Part shown: positions 44,069-53,207 of the stretch, in pieces
Layout: every line of letters starts with the position of its first letter
Numbering within the stretch: the first letter of the stretch is position 1
Assembly (NCBI GenBank): GCA_937990735.1
Contig: CALKQT010000013.1
Span: 1 to 64,000 of the forward strand
Origin: an uncultured Campylobacter sp.
Lineage (GTDB): Bacteria; Campylobacterota; Campylobacteria; Campylobacterales; Campylobacteraceae
DNA length: 64,000 nucleotides
Direction of reading: 5' to 3'
Notes under the pieces: generated by a model
The model's database searches: none
What the model was told of the DNA's origin: nothing
What the model saw: the letters and a program-made list of their open reading frames with translations, nothing else
Program-made: the position numbers and the translations under genes

Positions 44069-46837
44069 TTATTCTTTCGGTTGTGTTTCTTGCGGTTTTG
44101 TATCGCTGCTTGGTTTTGGATTTAAGATTGCCGTAAATAGATGCTCGCGAAGCATCTGCGCCGCTTCTTGCACGTCCGCGCTTTTTACCGCGTTTACGTG
44201 CGCCGCGTAGCTCTTTTCGTCGTAGAGCGGATAACCGTAAAGCTCGTGCGCAGTGATATTAGCAAGCCAAAAATCATTCGTCTGCGCAGCTCTTTTGGTT
44301 GATAGAATTTGTGCTTTTTTGAAATTTGCCAGCTCGCTATCTTTTGCGCTGGAGCTTTCGATCTGTTTTAAAATTTCACTCACGCTTGCTGCAACCGCAC
44401 TGGCGTCTTTCGGCTCGGTAGAAAACGATACATTCAAGCTCGCTGCGATTTGTGGCTCACGCACATAGGCGTTATGCACCATCGCCGAGTAAATTTGTCC
44501 GCGCGCCTCGCGGATCTGCTCGACGATACGATTGCTTAGCACGCTTTTTAACGCTTGAAATTTATAAGTGTCTGCAAAGTCGAAATTTTGCAGCTCATAG
44601 TTTGAAAAAATCATCCGAACTTCGCTTTTATCACTATCGCCGTAGTCTTGCACAATCTCGCCGCTAGAAGTATTTAGCATCAAAGTTTTAGGTGTAGCGC
44701 TGCTTGCGCCAGGCTTTAGATTGCCGATATATTTGGCTAGGATTTGTTTTGCGCGTGCAGGCTCAAAATCGCCGCTAAGCACAAAGATAAAATCTCCAGC
44801 ACCTGAAAAAATTTCATCCGCATCGCGCTGTAAATCGGCAAGATTTGCGCTCTTTACGTCATCTGCGCTAAGCGGCTGCTTGCGAGCCATATCTCCTGAA
44901 TATAGAGATTTTAAAATTTGCTCGCCGAATTTAAATTCCGCCGTCTCGTCTCGTAGCGCAATCGCCGAAAGCGCGTCGGTTTTGTATTTTGTAAGCGAGC
45001 TTGCATGAATTAGCGGCTCGCTAAATCTCGCGTAAAGTTCGCGTGTCATCGCCTCCAAATCCGCTCCTGCGCCTCTAAAGCCGCAGTCTGCGTCATCCAT
45101 CCTAAATCTTAGTTTATAATCAAATTTTGAGGTCAAGCGTCCAGCTTCGTATTCGTTTAGCTCGCCTATGGTGCCCGAGTTTAGCAGCGCGGTTAGAATT
45201 TCGCCACGAGCCTTGCCGAAATGCGCGTAGCCACCTTTTTTAACGGCTGCGAGGGCGATTTTATTTTTCTCGCTTTTAAGAGGCTTTAAAATTACCTTCG
45301 CGCCGTTTTTAAACTCCAAAATTTCAGTGCCGCTAGCGCCTTTTTGCGCTTTAAATTCCGTCTCTTTTAAATCTGCTCCCGCAAGCTGCTTGGAAGCAAG
45401 CTTCGAAGCAGCGAAATTAAACGGCACCGCTTTTTCGTAGAGCAACTCCGCATCTTTTTGGCTAATGCCTAAATCTTTTGCAGAGATAATCTCCGTAAAT
45501 CTCGCTCCATCCGTTATCTTTGAGAAAAATTTATTAACATCTGCTAGCGTTATTTCTTCTAACGCCTTGAGGCTTAGATCGTGCTCGTCTTGCTTACTAA
45601 GCTTTACATTGCCGTTTTGTACGAAATCAAGTAATGCTCCTATTTGCGCACTTTGTGTATCGTTTTTAAGCAGATCGGCTTGCACTTGATGTTTAAATTC
45701 CGCCTTAACGCTATCAAAATCGTCATTGTTAAATCCGTGTTCGCGCACCCCTTTGATCGCGCTAAAAAGACTACTTAGCGTGGCGTTGGCGTCGAAATTA
45801 AAAATATTCGCGCTTATGCTGTATAGTCTGCGGTTTTTAAACAGATCGTCCGAGCCGAAATAGGCTTTAAGCGGAATTTTGGCATTCACATTCATCGCGT
45901 CGTATCCAAGCTCCATCAGCCTCGATACGTAGGCTTGCAGCCACTCATTTTTAAGCGCACCGTAGCTATTTAGCGGCTCATATTTGCCTGCGTAAAGCAC
46001 GCTAGCGACATTAGTGCCGAGCTCGGGCTCTACGGTGCTTGCTAGCCCGCCTTCAAATGGGCGTAGGCTAAGATCGCGCGGGATTTTTTCGCCGTGCGCA
46101 GAAAGAGAGCTAAAATTTTGCTTGATTAGGTTTTTAATCTGCTCAATGTTTACGTCGCCCACGACTATGATGCTAATGGCGCTAGGAAGGTAGTTGCGCG
46201 CATAGAATTTTTTTAGTTGCTCGCCAGTGGCGCCTTTGATGATTTCATTTTGTCCAATCGGAAAGCGTCTGGAAAATATGGAATTAGGGTATAAATATGT
46301 GGCGCGCTTTTCATAAAATCGCCTCTCAAAGCCTTTTTTTGCTTCTTCTAATATGACGCCTTTTTCCTTTTGCGTTTCGTTCTCGTCAAATTTCACGCCG
46401 CCTGCATAATCGCGCAGCACCAAAAATATGTCCTTTAGCGTCTCATCGCTTACTTGGGCTTGGATGTTGTAGGTGGTGTTTTCAAAGCCAGTCTGTGCAT
46501 TGAGATCGGCGCCGAATTTTACTCCCAGGCGCTGCAAGGTATGGACTAGCTCGTTTTTATCAAAATGTTCGCTGCCATTGAACGCCATATGCTCGACGAA
46601 ATGCGCAAGACCCTGCTCGTCGTCATTTTCATCGACACTGCCCGCAGCTACGTTGAGGTAAAAAAGCGCGCTATTTTTCGGCACGTCGTTTTTGAGGATA
46701 TAAAATTTCACGCCGTTTGCCAGCTTTCCGTGCACTACACTAGGATCGAGCTTAAGTGGCGCGTCCGGGTTGGTATCTGCGGAGTAAAGGCTCAAAGAGC
46801 AAAGCAGGGCGGAGATAAAAAATATAAGCTTTTTCAT
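44069..46837 (-). CDS. M16 zinc metalloprotease (PqqL/pitrilysin family)
   Basis: Exported insulinase-like protease of 922 residues. A signal peptide (about 1-20) precedes the first M16 domain with the inverted zinc motif HFVEHMAFNG (near residue 83) and the downstream zinc Glu in KGVILEEAKKGF. A second, catalytically silent half follows, as in pitrilysin-type clamshell proteases. Such enzymes cleave short peptides in the periplasm. It is the first gene of a two-gene unit with the SbmA-like transporter. Confidence 0.9.
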   Translation of the reverse strand: MKKLIFFISALLCSLSLYSADTNPDAPLKLDPSVVHGKLANGVKFYILKNDVPKNSALFYLNVAAGSVDENDDEQGLAHFVEHMAFNGSEHFDKNELVHTLQRLGVKFGADLNAQTGFENTTYNIQAQVSDETLKDIFLVLRDYAGGVKFDENETQKEKGVILEEAKKGFERRFYEKRATYLYPNSIFSRRFPIGQNEIIKGATGEQLKKFYARNYLPSAISIIVVGDVNIEQIKNLIKQNFSSLSAHGEKIPRDLSLRPFEGGLASTVEPELGTNVASVLYAGKYEPLNSYGALKNEWLQAYVSRLMELGYDAMNVNAKIPLKAYFGSDDLFKNRRLYSISANIFNFDANATLSSLFSAIKGVREHGFNNDDFDSVKAEFKHQVQADLLKNDTQSAQIGALLDFVQNGNVKLSKQDEHDLSLKALEEITLADVNKFFSKITDGARFTEIISAKDLGISQKDAELLYEKAVPFNFAASKLASKQLAGADLKETEFKAQKGASGTEILEFKNGAKVILKPLKSEKNKIALAAVKKGGYAHFGKARGEILTALLNSGTIGELNEYEAGRLTSKFDYKLRFRMDDADCGFRGAGADLEAMTRELYARFSEPLIHASSLTKYKTDALSAIALRDETAEFKFGEQILKSLYSGDMARKQPLSADDVKSANLADLQRDADEIFSGAGDFIFVLSGDFEPARAKQILAKYIGNLKPGASSATPKTLMLNTSSGEIVQDYGDSDKSEVRMIFSNYELQNFDFADTYKFQALKSVLSNRIVEQIREARGQIYSAMVHNAYVREPQIAASLNVSFSTEPKDASAVAASVSEILKQIESSSAKDSELANFKKAQILSTKRAAQTNDFWLANITAHELYGYPLYDEKSYAAHVNAVKSADVQEAAQMLREHLFTAILNPKPSSDTKPQETQPKE

Positions 46838-47126
46838 AATTGTCCTTGGATTTAAAAACTTGCGATTGTAACAAAAGCTAGTTTAAAGTATGATTTTGCG
46901 AGCTTTGTTATGGATGGAATTTTGCCAAGGATTTGAGGTTTTACTCGCGGTTTTAAAATTTTACTTGTAGAATTTCAAGAAATGGAATTTTTGGAATTCC
47001 GCCGCCGCGACTTAAAATTTTGGCAGCGGAATTTAGAAAGCTTTGCTAGCTTTAATAGCCTGCGCAAGGCTAAATTTAAACCTTACGCAGTTAGAATTTG
47101 TACGCCAGCGCGAAGAATTTTACAAC

Positions 47127-47723
47127 TTATAGTTTGCTCGCATTTTTGCCTAGATAATCTGCGACGCCTTTAGGGTCTGCTTTCATCCCTGCGTCGCCTT
47201 TGTGCCAGCCTGCAGGGCAGACCTCGCCGTGCTCGTTCGTAAATAGCATCGTATCGACCATGCGAAGCATCTCATCGATATTTCTGCCAAGCGGTAGGTC
47301 GTTGATGACGGCGTGGCGGACGGTGCCGTCTTTATCAAGCAGGAAGCTGCCGCGAAGCGCTACGGCGTTGCCGAACAGCACGTCGAAGCTGCGCGCGATG
47401 TCCTTCGTGATGTCTGAGACAAGTGGGAACTGCACTTTGCCGATACCGCCTGCATTTACCGGAGTATTTTTCCATGCAAGATGCGTAAATTCGCTATCGC
47501 AGCTAACGCCGATAACTTCGATACCTTTGGATTTGAAATCTTGATATCTGTGATCGAACGCGATGATCTCGCTCGGGCAGACGAAGGTAAAATCTTTTGG
47601 ATAAAAGAATACGACCGCGCCTTTTTCGCCGATATTTTTATAGAGGTTGAAATCCTCAACTATTTCGTTGTTGCCTAAAACCGCGCTCGCCGTGAAATCA
47701 ACGGCTTTGTTGGTTACTATCAT
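47127..47723 (-). CDS. ahpC: alkyl hydroperoxide reductase / 2-Cys peroxiredoxin
   Basis: Peroxide-reducing enzyme of 198 residues. Peroxidatic Cys49 is in FTFVCPSEI and the resolving Cys in GEVCPAGWHKG near the C terminus, giving a typical 2-Cys peroxiredoxin of the AhpC class. It is divergent from the ferredoxin gene fdxA, an arrangement also known in C. jejuni. Start MIVTNKAVDFTASAV follows an AAGGAG on the minus strand. Confidence 0.95.
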   Translation of the reverse strand: MIVTNKAVDFTASAVLGNNEIVEDFNLYKNIGEKGAVVFFYPKDFTFVCPSEIIAFDHRYQDFKSKGIEVIGVSCDSEFTHLAWKNTPVNAGGIGKVQFPLVSDITKDIARSFDVLFGNAVALRGSFLLDKDGTVRHAVINDLPLGRNIDEMLRMVDTMLFTNEHGEVCPAGWHKGDAGMKADPKGVADYLGKNASKL

Positions 47724-47757
47724 TTGTTTCTCCTTGTTAATAAAATTTATGATGGCG

Positions 47758-47872
47758 ATTATACATTTTAAAACTTTAGATTTGCTGAAATTTGATGAAA
47801 ATTTTTATATAATAAATTTTATTTATCCAATAATATTACTTTTATAATTTTTTAAATTTAGTATGTTATCAT
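47758..47872. promoter_or_regulatory. divergent ahpC/fdxA promoter region
   Basis: Minus-strand TATAAT at 47758-47763 faces ahpC; plus-strand TGTTATCAT (47864-47872) faces fdxA. The stretch between is strongly AT-rich with several imperfect TTATAAT-like words where Fur or PerR could bind; I could not fix a box with confidence. Confidence 0.45.
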
Positions 47873-47902
47873 CGCGCTTCATTTTTTGATAAAGGAGAAA
47901 AA

Positions 47903-48187
47903 ATGGCTGTAAAAATCACCGATATTTGCATTAGCTGCGGCTCATGCATCGACGAATGCCCGGTAAATGCGATCGTGGACGATAGCGATAATCCAAGCGG
48001 CGAGGATAGCTACTACGTATATGCCGATAAATGCGTCGAGTGCGTCGGTTACAACGACGAGCCTGCGTGCGCTAGCGCCTGTCCGACCGACGGCTGTATC
48101 GTCTGGAGCGACATCGTAGCGGGTCAACCTAGCAGGGATAGTATAGGTGCGGATCTACGCAGCGGAGATACCCCGGTATTTGCTTAG
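47903..48187 (+). CDS. fdxA: 2[4Fe-4S] ferredoxin
   Basis: Low-potential electron carrier of 94 residues with two cluster motifs: CISCGSCIDECP and a second CVEC...CASACP in which the spacer between Cys 2 and 3 is enlarged (VECVGYNDEPACASACPT). This longer spacer is typical of the Chromatium-type ferredoxins also present in C. jejuni, where fdxA lies divergent to ahpC and is iron-induced. A strong ribosome binding site AAAGGAG precedes it and a terminator follows. Confidence 0.92.
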   Translation: MAVKITDICISCGSCIDECPVNAIVDDSDNPSGEDSYYVYADKCVECVGYNDEPACASACPTDGCIVWSDIVAGQPSRDSIGADLRSGDTPVFA

Positions 48188-48192
48188 CAGAT

Positions 48193-48222
48193 AAAATTCC
48201 GCGATCAAATGCGCGGAATTTT
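48193..48222 (+). terminator. hairpin after fdxA
   Basis: AAAATTCCGCG (48193-48203) pairs perfectly with CGCGGAATTTT (48212-48222), loop of eight bases, starting six bases after the fdxA stop. The stem ends in TTTT, giving a short U tail. Confidence 0.75.
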
Positions 48223-48263
48223 AATTCATTCAATCCTTAAATAAATTTTAACCTATTTTTCGA

Positions 48264-48269
48264 TACAAT
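48264..48269 (+). promoter_or_regulatory. probable -10 of ndk
   Basis: TACAAT, 26 bases before the ndk ATG, in an AT-rich stretch; AAGGAG is the ribosome binding site at the usual distance. Confidence 0.35.
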
Positions 48270-48294
48270 CCGCCTTTCACTTTAAGGAGATTAT

Positions 48295-48708
48295 ATGCAG
48301 CAAACGCTTTCTATTATTAAGCCTGATGCCGTTAAAAAAGGCGTTATCGGCAAAATTATCGATCGTTTCGAAAGCCACGGACTAAGAATCGCAGCGGCTA
48401 AAAAATTATGCCTAAGCGCCGAAGATGCAGGTAAATTTTATGAAATTCACAAGGATCGCCCTTTTTATAGGGATCTGATTGAGTTCATGACTAGCGGCCC
48501 GGTGGTCGTAATGGTGCTTGAAGGCGACGATGCCGTAGCTAAAAATCGTGCGCTAATGGGCGCTACCGATCCGAAAAAAGCCGATAAAGGCACGATCAGA
48601 GCGGACTTTGCGGACAGTATCGACGCTAACGCCGTTCACGGCAGCGATAGCCTAGAAAACGCAAAAACCGAGATCGCATTTTTCTTTGCAAAAAGAGAAA
48701 TTTGCTAA
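48295..48708 (+). CDS. ndk: nucleoside diphosphate kinase
   Basis: Balances nucleoside triphosphates by phosphate transfer through a phospho-histidine. 137 residues, with [16 protein letters not shown] at the start and the active-site His in NAVHGSDS (near residue 116). It heads a run of ndk, DUF177 gene, rpmF, plsX, fabH in the same order as in C. jejuni. Confidence 0.97.
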   Translation: MQQTLSIIKPDAVKKGVIGKIIDRFESHGLRIAAAKKLCLSAEDAGKFYEIHKDRPFYRDLIEFMTSGPVVVMVLEGDDAVAKNRALMGATDPKKADKGTIRADFADSIDANAVHGSDSLENAKTEIAFFFAKREIC

Positions 48709-48717
48709 GAGTTCCAC

Positions 48718-49080
48718 GTGAAGATCGCTTTTGCTAAAATTTCCGCATCGCCCGTGCCGTTTGAAATTTCGAGGGACAGACTTACGCTTAGCGGAAATTT
48801 AAAACGAAAAGACTCTAAGTTTATCGAGTGCAAGGGCGAAATTAAGGGTAAAATTCCATACATTTGCGACCGCTGCGGCAAGGAATTTGATCTTGACGTA
48901 AATGAGAGCGTAAATTTGCTTTTAAGCGAAGGCATTTTTAACGACGAAAGGCGCGAGAGCTTGGACGTTATGGAGTTTTTCGGCACCGAAGTTGATCTGG
49001 ATGAAATTTTAAGAAGCGAAACGGAAGCTTTCAAAAGCGACTATTTTTATTGCGAAAATTGCAAAAATTTAAATTTATAA
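48718..49080 (+). CDS. DUF177 (YceD-like) protein
   Basis: A 120-residue protein starting at GTG 48718, nine bases after ndk. Two CxxC pairs are visible: [11 protein letters not shown] and YCENCKNL at the very end, together with the family segment [19 protein letters not shown]177 members sit directly before rpmF across bacteria and are linked to 23S rRNA or ribosome assembly. The four cysteines suggest a bound zinc. Confidence 0.88.
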   Translation: MKIAFAKISASPVPFEISRDRLTLSGNLKRKDSKFIECKGEIKGKIPYICDRCGKEFDLDVNESVNLLLSEGIFNDERRESLDVMEFFGTEVDLDEILRSETEAFKSDYFYCENCKNLNL

Positions 49081-49090
49081 AGGAGAAAAA

Positions 49091-49237
49091 ATGGCAGTTC
49101 CAAAGCGAAGAGTTAGTAAAACTCGTGCGGCAAAAAGACGCACTCACTACAAAGTGACCCTTCCAATCCCCGTCAAAGATAAAGACGGAAGCTGGAAAAT
49201 TCCGCATAGAATAAACAAAACTACGGGCGAATATTAA
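49091..49237 (+). CDS. rpmF: 50S ribosomal protein bL32
   Basis: A 48-residue basic ribosomal protein, [17 protein letters not shown] at the start and INKTTGEY at the end. It follows the DUF177 gene by ten bases with an AAAGGAG ribosome binding site and lies four bases before plsX, the usual arrangement. The zinc-binding cysteines found in some bL32 proteins are absent. Confidence 0.96.
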   Translation: MAVPKRRVSKTRAAKRRTHYKVTLPIPVKDKDGSWKIPHRINKTTGEY

Positions 49238-49241
49238 TCCG

Positions 49242-50234
49242 ATGATTTGCGTTGCTGTAGACGCGATGGGCGGTGATTTCGGCTGCGAGCCGATAATAAA
49301 CGGAGTCGTAGATGCGCTGCGAGAGCGTAAATTTAATGCGTTTTTGGTAGGCGACGAAGCGCAAATCAAGCCTTTTATTCCACAAGATCAAGGCTTTGAG
49401 AAATATATTACTTACGTAGCTGCAAGCGAAGTTTTCGAGATGAAAGAGGGCGCAACCGACGCTCTCAAACGCAAAGAAAGCAGCATCTTTAAAGCGGTCG
49501 ATCTAGTAAAAGACGGCACTTGCAAAGCCGTGGTATCAGCAGGACATAGCGGCGCTACGATGAGCCTTGCTACGCTTCGCATAGGAAGGCTGAAAGGTAT
49601 TTTACGCCCGGCGATTGCTACGCTGATGCCAAATTCCATAGGTGGACGCACGCTTGTGCTGGATGTGGGCGCTTATGTGGATTGTAAGCCTGAGAATTTG
49701 TTTCAATTCGCGATTATGGGCGAAGCATACGCCAAGGAGATTATGGGTCTAAACGCACCACGCATCGGCTTATTATCCAACGGCGAGGAGGATAGTAAAG
49801 GCAACGAGGTAACAAAAGAAACCTTTCATATGCTTAAGAAGATGCAAAATTTTATTGGTAATGTCGAAGGCAATCAAATTTTTGATGGCTCGGTAGACGT
49901 GGTCGTGTGCGACGGATTTATCGGCAACATTATGCTAAAATCCAGCGAAGGCGTCGCGAGCGCTATCGGCAAACTTATTAAAAACGAAACTAAAAAATCT
50001 CCGATTGCTATCGCAGGATCTATCTTGATGAAGCGCGTCTTTAAAATTATCAAAAAAAGCACGGATTATGACGAATATGGCGGTGCGCCGCTTTTAGGCG
50101 TCAAAGAATGCGTCATCATAAGCCATGGCAAAAGCACTCCGAAAGCCGTTAAAAACGCGATCTTTCAAGCGCTTAAATTTGCAGATTCTAAAATCAACTC
50201 CGCGATAGAAAGCGAAATTTCTTCAAACGAATAG
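49242..50234 (+). CDS. plsX: phosphate acyltransferase
   Basis: Makes acyl-phosphate from acyl-ACP, the acyl donor used by PlsY in the first step of phospholipid synthesis. 330 residues with [19 protein letters not shown] at the start, [12 protein letters not shown] and [16 protein letters not shown]. It sits between rpmF and fabH. The partner plsY is also in this window (55512). Confidence 0.96.
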   Translation: MICVAVDAMGGDFGCEPIINGVVDALRERKFNAFLVGDEAQIKPFIPQDQGFEKYITYVAASEVFEMKEGATDALKRKESSIFKAVDLVKDGTCKAVVSAGHSGATMSLATLRIGRLKGILRPAIATLMPNSIGGRTLVLDVGAYVDCKPENLFQFAIMGEAYAKEIMGLNAPRIGLLSNGEEDSKGNEVTKETFHMLKKMQNFIGNVEGNQIFDGSVDVVVCDGFIGNIMLKSSEGVASAIGKLIKNETKKSPIAIAGSILMKRVFKIIKKSTDYDEYGGAPLLGVKECVIISHGKSTPKAVKNAIFQALKFADSKINSAIESEISSNE

Positions 50235-50242
50235 GAAAACGA

Positions 50243-51241
50243 ATGCAAAAAGCCTCGATGATCTCAATCGCAGCATACGCGCCGAGCGAAATTTTAACCA
50301 ATTTCGATCTTGAAAAGATGGTTGAAACGAGCGATGAATGGATTGTCAAGCGAACAGGCATTCATGAGCGCCGTATCGCGAAGGGCGAGAGTACTAGTGA
50401 TCTAGGCGCGAAAGCGGCATTAAAGGCGATCGAGCGTAGCGGCTTACAAAAAAACGAGATCGATGCGATAATTTGTGCCACGATCTCGCCCGATTATTTC
50501 TGTATGCCCTCGACCGCGTGCGTCATCGCAGAAAAACTGGGTTTGGGCTTCGGCATCACGGCGTTTGATATAAATGCCGCCTGTACGGGCTTCATCTATC
50601 TTTTGGAGCTTGCAAAATCCCTCATCGAAAGCGGTGCTAAAAAACACGTATTGATAATCGGCACGGAAAAGTTAAGCTCGATAGTCGATTGGAACGATCG
50701 CGCTACGTGCATACTCTTCGGCGACGGCGCGGGCGCTGCGGTTATCGCGGCACGCGATGATAACGAAATCATCGACATTCATACCGCTAGCGACGGCAGC
50801 AAGGGTGATCTTCTCATCACCGCAGCCCCGGGTAGCGTCAATCCACTCAGCCAAAAAATCATCGACGAAAAGCTAGGCTTCATGCAGATGGCGGGGCGCG
50901 AGGTCTTTAAAATCGCGGTGCCGACGCTTAGTAACGACGTCGTGGAGATTTTGGCGAAAAATAAAATTTTGCCCGAGCAGGTCGATCTTTTCATCCCGCA
51001 TCAGGCAAATTTACGCATCATCGAGGCGGTTAAGGCGAGACTGGAATTTAGCGACGAGCAGTGCGTGCTTACGATCGGCAAATACGGCAACACGAGCTCG
51101 GCGTCGATCCCGATGGCGATCAACGACGCTTACGAGAGCGGCAGACTCAAAAACGGCTCGCTTATGCTTTTGGATGCGTTCGGCGGCGGCTTTACCTGGG
51201 GTAGCGCGCTTTTAAAATTCGGCGGCAAGAGCATAAACTAG
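50243..51241 (+). CDS. fabH: 3-oxoacyl-ACP synthase III
   Basis: Starts fatty-acid synthesis by condensing acetyl-CoA with malonyl-ACP. 332 residues with the catalytic triad visible: Cys in [12 protein letters not shown] (near 113), His in IPHQANLRI and Asn in [12 protein letters not shown]; the end [13 protein letters not shown] is typical. It is the last gene of the ndk-to-fabH run; the following 950 bases are non-coding. Confidence 0.96.
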   Translation: MQKASMISIAAYAPSEILTNFDLEKMVETSDEWIVKRTGIHERRIAKGESTSDLGAKAALKAIERSGLQKNEIDAIICATISPDYFCMPSTACVIAEKLGLGFGITAFDINAACTGFIYLLELAKSLIESGAKKHVLIIGTEKLSSIVDWNDRATCILFGDGAGAAVIAARDDNEIIDIHTASDGSKGDLLITAAPGSVNPLSQKIIDEKLGFMQMAGREVFKIAVPTLSNDVVEILAKNKILPEQVDLFIPHQANLRIIEAVKARLEFSDEQCVLTIGKYGNTSSASIPMAINDAYESGRLKNGSLMLLDAFGGGFTWGSALLKFGGKSIN

Positions 51242-52189
51242 CGCTTTTTAAATTTTATTATCTTTGAATTTCGCCATATTTAAGAGTTAAAATTCCAAGC
51301 TTATTTATAAAACTAATTTCAAATTTATATTTATTCCGAGTTAGGTCTCAAAATTTTAAAATACGAAGTGTTTGCGATAAGAATCATATTATAATCTTGC
51401 GTAGTTTGAGTATTGGTTTTCTGTGCGAGATTATAAAACGACATTAGTTTGAGCGCCTATCGCTTTTGACGATGGGCTTTTCAAATACAAAAGAAATCAA
51501 ATATGCGATAGCCTAAATGGGTGTTAATTTCAGCTGATTCTATACATTAACGGCTTTTAATTAGCTGCAAAGCTCGGTAAGTATTTTACGGCGGCGTATG
51601 TGGATCTTTTGAGTGACCTACACATAGGCTATAGAATAAAATTCAAATACCAAAACGCTTACAACAGCAAGCATCAAATTGCCTTAGATTTAAAATTTAG
51701 CATAAACACCGGTAATTTAATCAAATACCGAAAACGAGGCTATAAAGGATTGCTATGCCATGAGCGAAGAAGCGTTGTATCTCTAAATATCTATAGGGTG
51801 TTAAAATCTCCAGCTATCTCCCGTTATACAATATACATTATCTCTGTGTAGATAGCGGCGAGCCGGAAGGCGCGGTCGCGTCAGCTGCAGACTGAAACGG
51901 TCAATGCGTTTAGTTTTAGTGCGAAAACTACAGCGATTTATAGGTTTTGATGGTAGGTCCAGCTCAATGCCATTGCAAGCATTGAAAAATTTTAGCACGA
52001 AATATCATCTTGCAGTTATGGATGGCAGTTATTAAAGCATATTATTGGGGCAATTTTTTATAAATTTTAAGTTCAAATTCCGTTCGGATAAAATTTCGAT
52101 TATTTTTTAGAAAGCGATCCGAAATTATCTAAAATTCCTCCGCTAGCTTGGACTATCTAGCGTTTTGTTAGTGCGCTCGGTTTAAAATT
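51242..52189. other. 950-base region without a supported gene
   Basis: Between fabH and the convergent MTHFR-like gene. It holds a candidate small RNA unit (51390-51481). An open frame from about 51561 to 51851 (GTG at 51600) has alternating beta-strand-like residues (GYRIKFKYQNAYNSKHQIAL) that recall an outer-membrane barrel end, but it has no ribosome binding site or upstream part; at best it is a remnant. The rest is AT-rich with no recognised signal. Confidence 0.5.
51390..51481 (+). ncRNA. candidate small RNA: promoter, hairpin and terminator
   Basis: TATAAT at 51390-51395 could start an RNA near 51402. It would end at an intrinsic terminator: GCCTATCG (51455-51462) with CGATGGGC (51470-51477, one wobble), loop CTTTTGA, then TTTT. 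The implied RNA of about 80 bases has no ORF. The promoter also lies in an inverted repeat (51389-51400 with 51425-51436, one mismatch). No known RNA family was recognised. Confidence 0.35.
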
Positions 52190-53113
52190 TTAAATAACGT
52201 AAAATCCCAAATTCTCGTGCTTAAGGATAATTTTTCTGATCTCTTTTAGTAAGCTGAGCGAGGCTTCGATTTCGACGCGGCGGGTGCTTACGCTCTCGAT
52301 GTTCGCGCCTACGCTTACGCCTTTTGCGAGGGCGTATTTATAGATGAAATCAAACATCTCTGCACACAGCGCTGTTGAACTTTGCAAAATATCGACGCTG
52401 CTTTGCAGCCGTTGCTGCAAAAAATCCGGCACCGAGATACCAAGCCATTTCATAAACTCAAGCGTCTTTAGGCTGCCGCACGGCGTGAAAGTAAAGATTA
52501 TAGGCACTTTTTTGCACTCCAAAGCAGCGTAATCGTCGATGAAATCTTTGGCATTTTGCACATTATAAACCGCCTGAGTGATAAAAAATTCGCACCCGTC
52601 CGCAGTCTTCTCCGCGATTTTTAGGTGCTCGTCGCGGCTCTTTTCATGGCGCTCGGGTATGCAGATGCCGCCTAGACAAAGATGCGGCGCCACGAGTCGC
52701 TTGATCTCATAGGCGCGGCTTAGATGCAGCTTGCATTCTTCATTTTTAGAACTCGCCCCCACGAAAACACCGAGCCCGCTTGCGGCATGTCTTAGAATTT
52801 CGCAAAATTCCGCTTCATCATATTTGCCTACCGCGCGGTAGATGATCGCTTCTTTATCGGTGTGTAGATACTGCGTGTAATAGTGCGCAGGATCGATCGT
52901 ATGCACAAAAGGGAAGGTCCGCTCATCTTTCGTGCGCGCGCTTTCATCTTGTAGATCGTAGATGACGATGCCGTCGCATTCGCATTCGCCTAGGCGTTGC
53001 GACCACGCCGTACCCAGGCGCTCGAGCTCGTCTTGAGAGGACGTGATTTTAGGTGGAACGATGCCGTAGAGCAAAATTCCGCTTTTTCCGTTTCTAATTT
53101 TTTCTTTTAACAC
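52190..53113 (-). CDS. methylenetetrahydrofolate reductase-like protein
   Basis: A TIM-barrel flavoprotein-like protein of 307 residues. LYGIVPPK at the start, CDGIVIYDLQDE, GICIPERHEKSRDE (FAD contact in MetF) and CEFFITQAVYN (the MetF FFITQ motif) support membership of the MTHFR superfamily. It differs from classical MetF, which begins SFEFFPP, so it may be a divergent MetF or a paralogue in one-carbon metabolism. It is a single gene, divergent from the HerA-like ATPase gene. Confidence 0.75.
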   Translation of the reverse strand: MLKEKIRNGKSGILLYGIVPPKITSSQDELERLGTAWSQRLGECECDGIVIYDLQDESARTKDERTFPFVHTIDPAHYYTQYLHTDKEAIIYRAVGKYDEAEFCEILRHAASGLGVFVGASSKNEECKLHLSRAYEIKRLVAPHLCLGGICIPERHEKSRDEHLKIAEKTADGCEFFITQAVYNVQNAKDFIDDYAALECKKVPIIFTFTPCGSLKTLEFMKWLGISVPDFLQQRLQSSVDILQSSTALCAEMFDFIYKYALAKGVSVGANIESVSTRRVEIEASLSLLKEIRKIILKHENLGFYVI

Positions 53114-53168
53114 TTGTCATTCCTTGATTTTTCGCGCATTTTAGCAAATTTAAATTTAAAAATTTAAA

Positions 53169-53177
53169 TGATATAAT
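53169..53177 (+). promoter_or_regulatory. extended -10 promoter of the HerA-like gene
   Basis: TGATATAAT with TATAAT at 53172-53177, 31 bases before the ATG; AAGGAA is the ribosome binding site. Confidence 0.6.
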
Positions 53178-53207
53178 GCCGCGCAAATTGCAAATTTAAG
53201 GAAGGTA

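Noticed and set aside
47764..47860. PerR or Fur box between ahpC and fdxA
   Set aside because: Several AT-rich partial matches exist but none is clearly better than the background.
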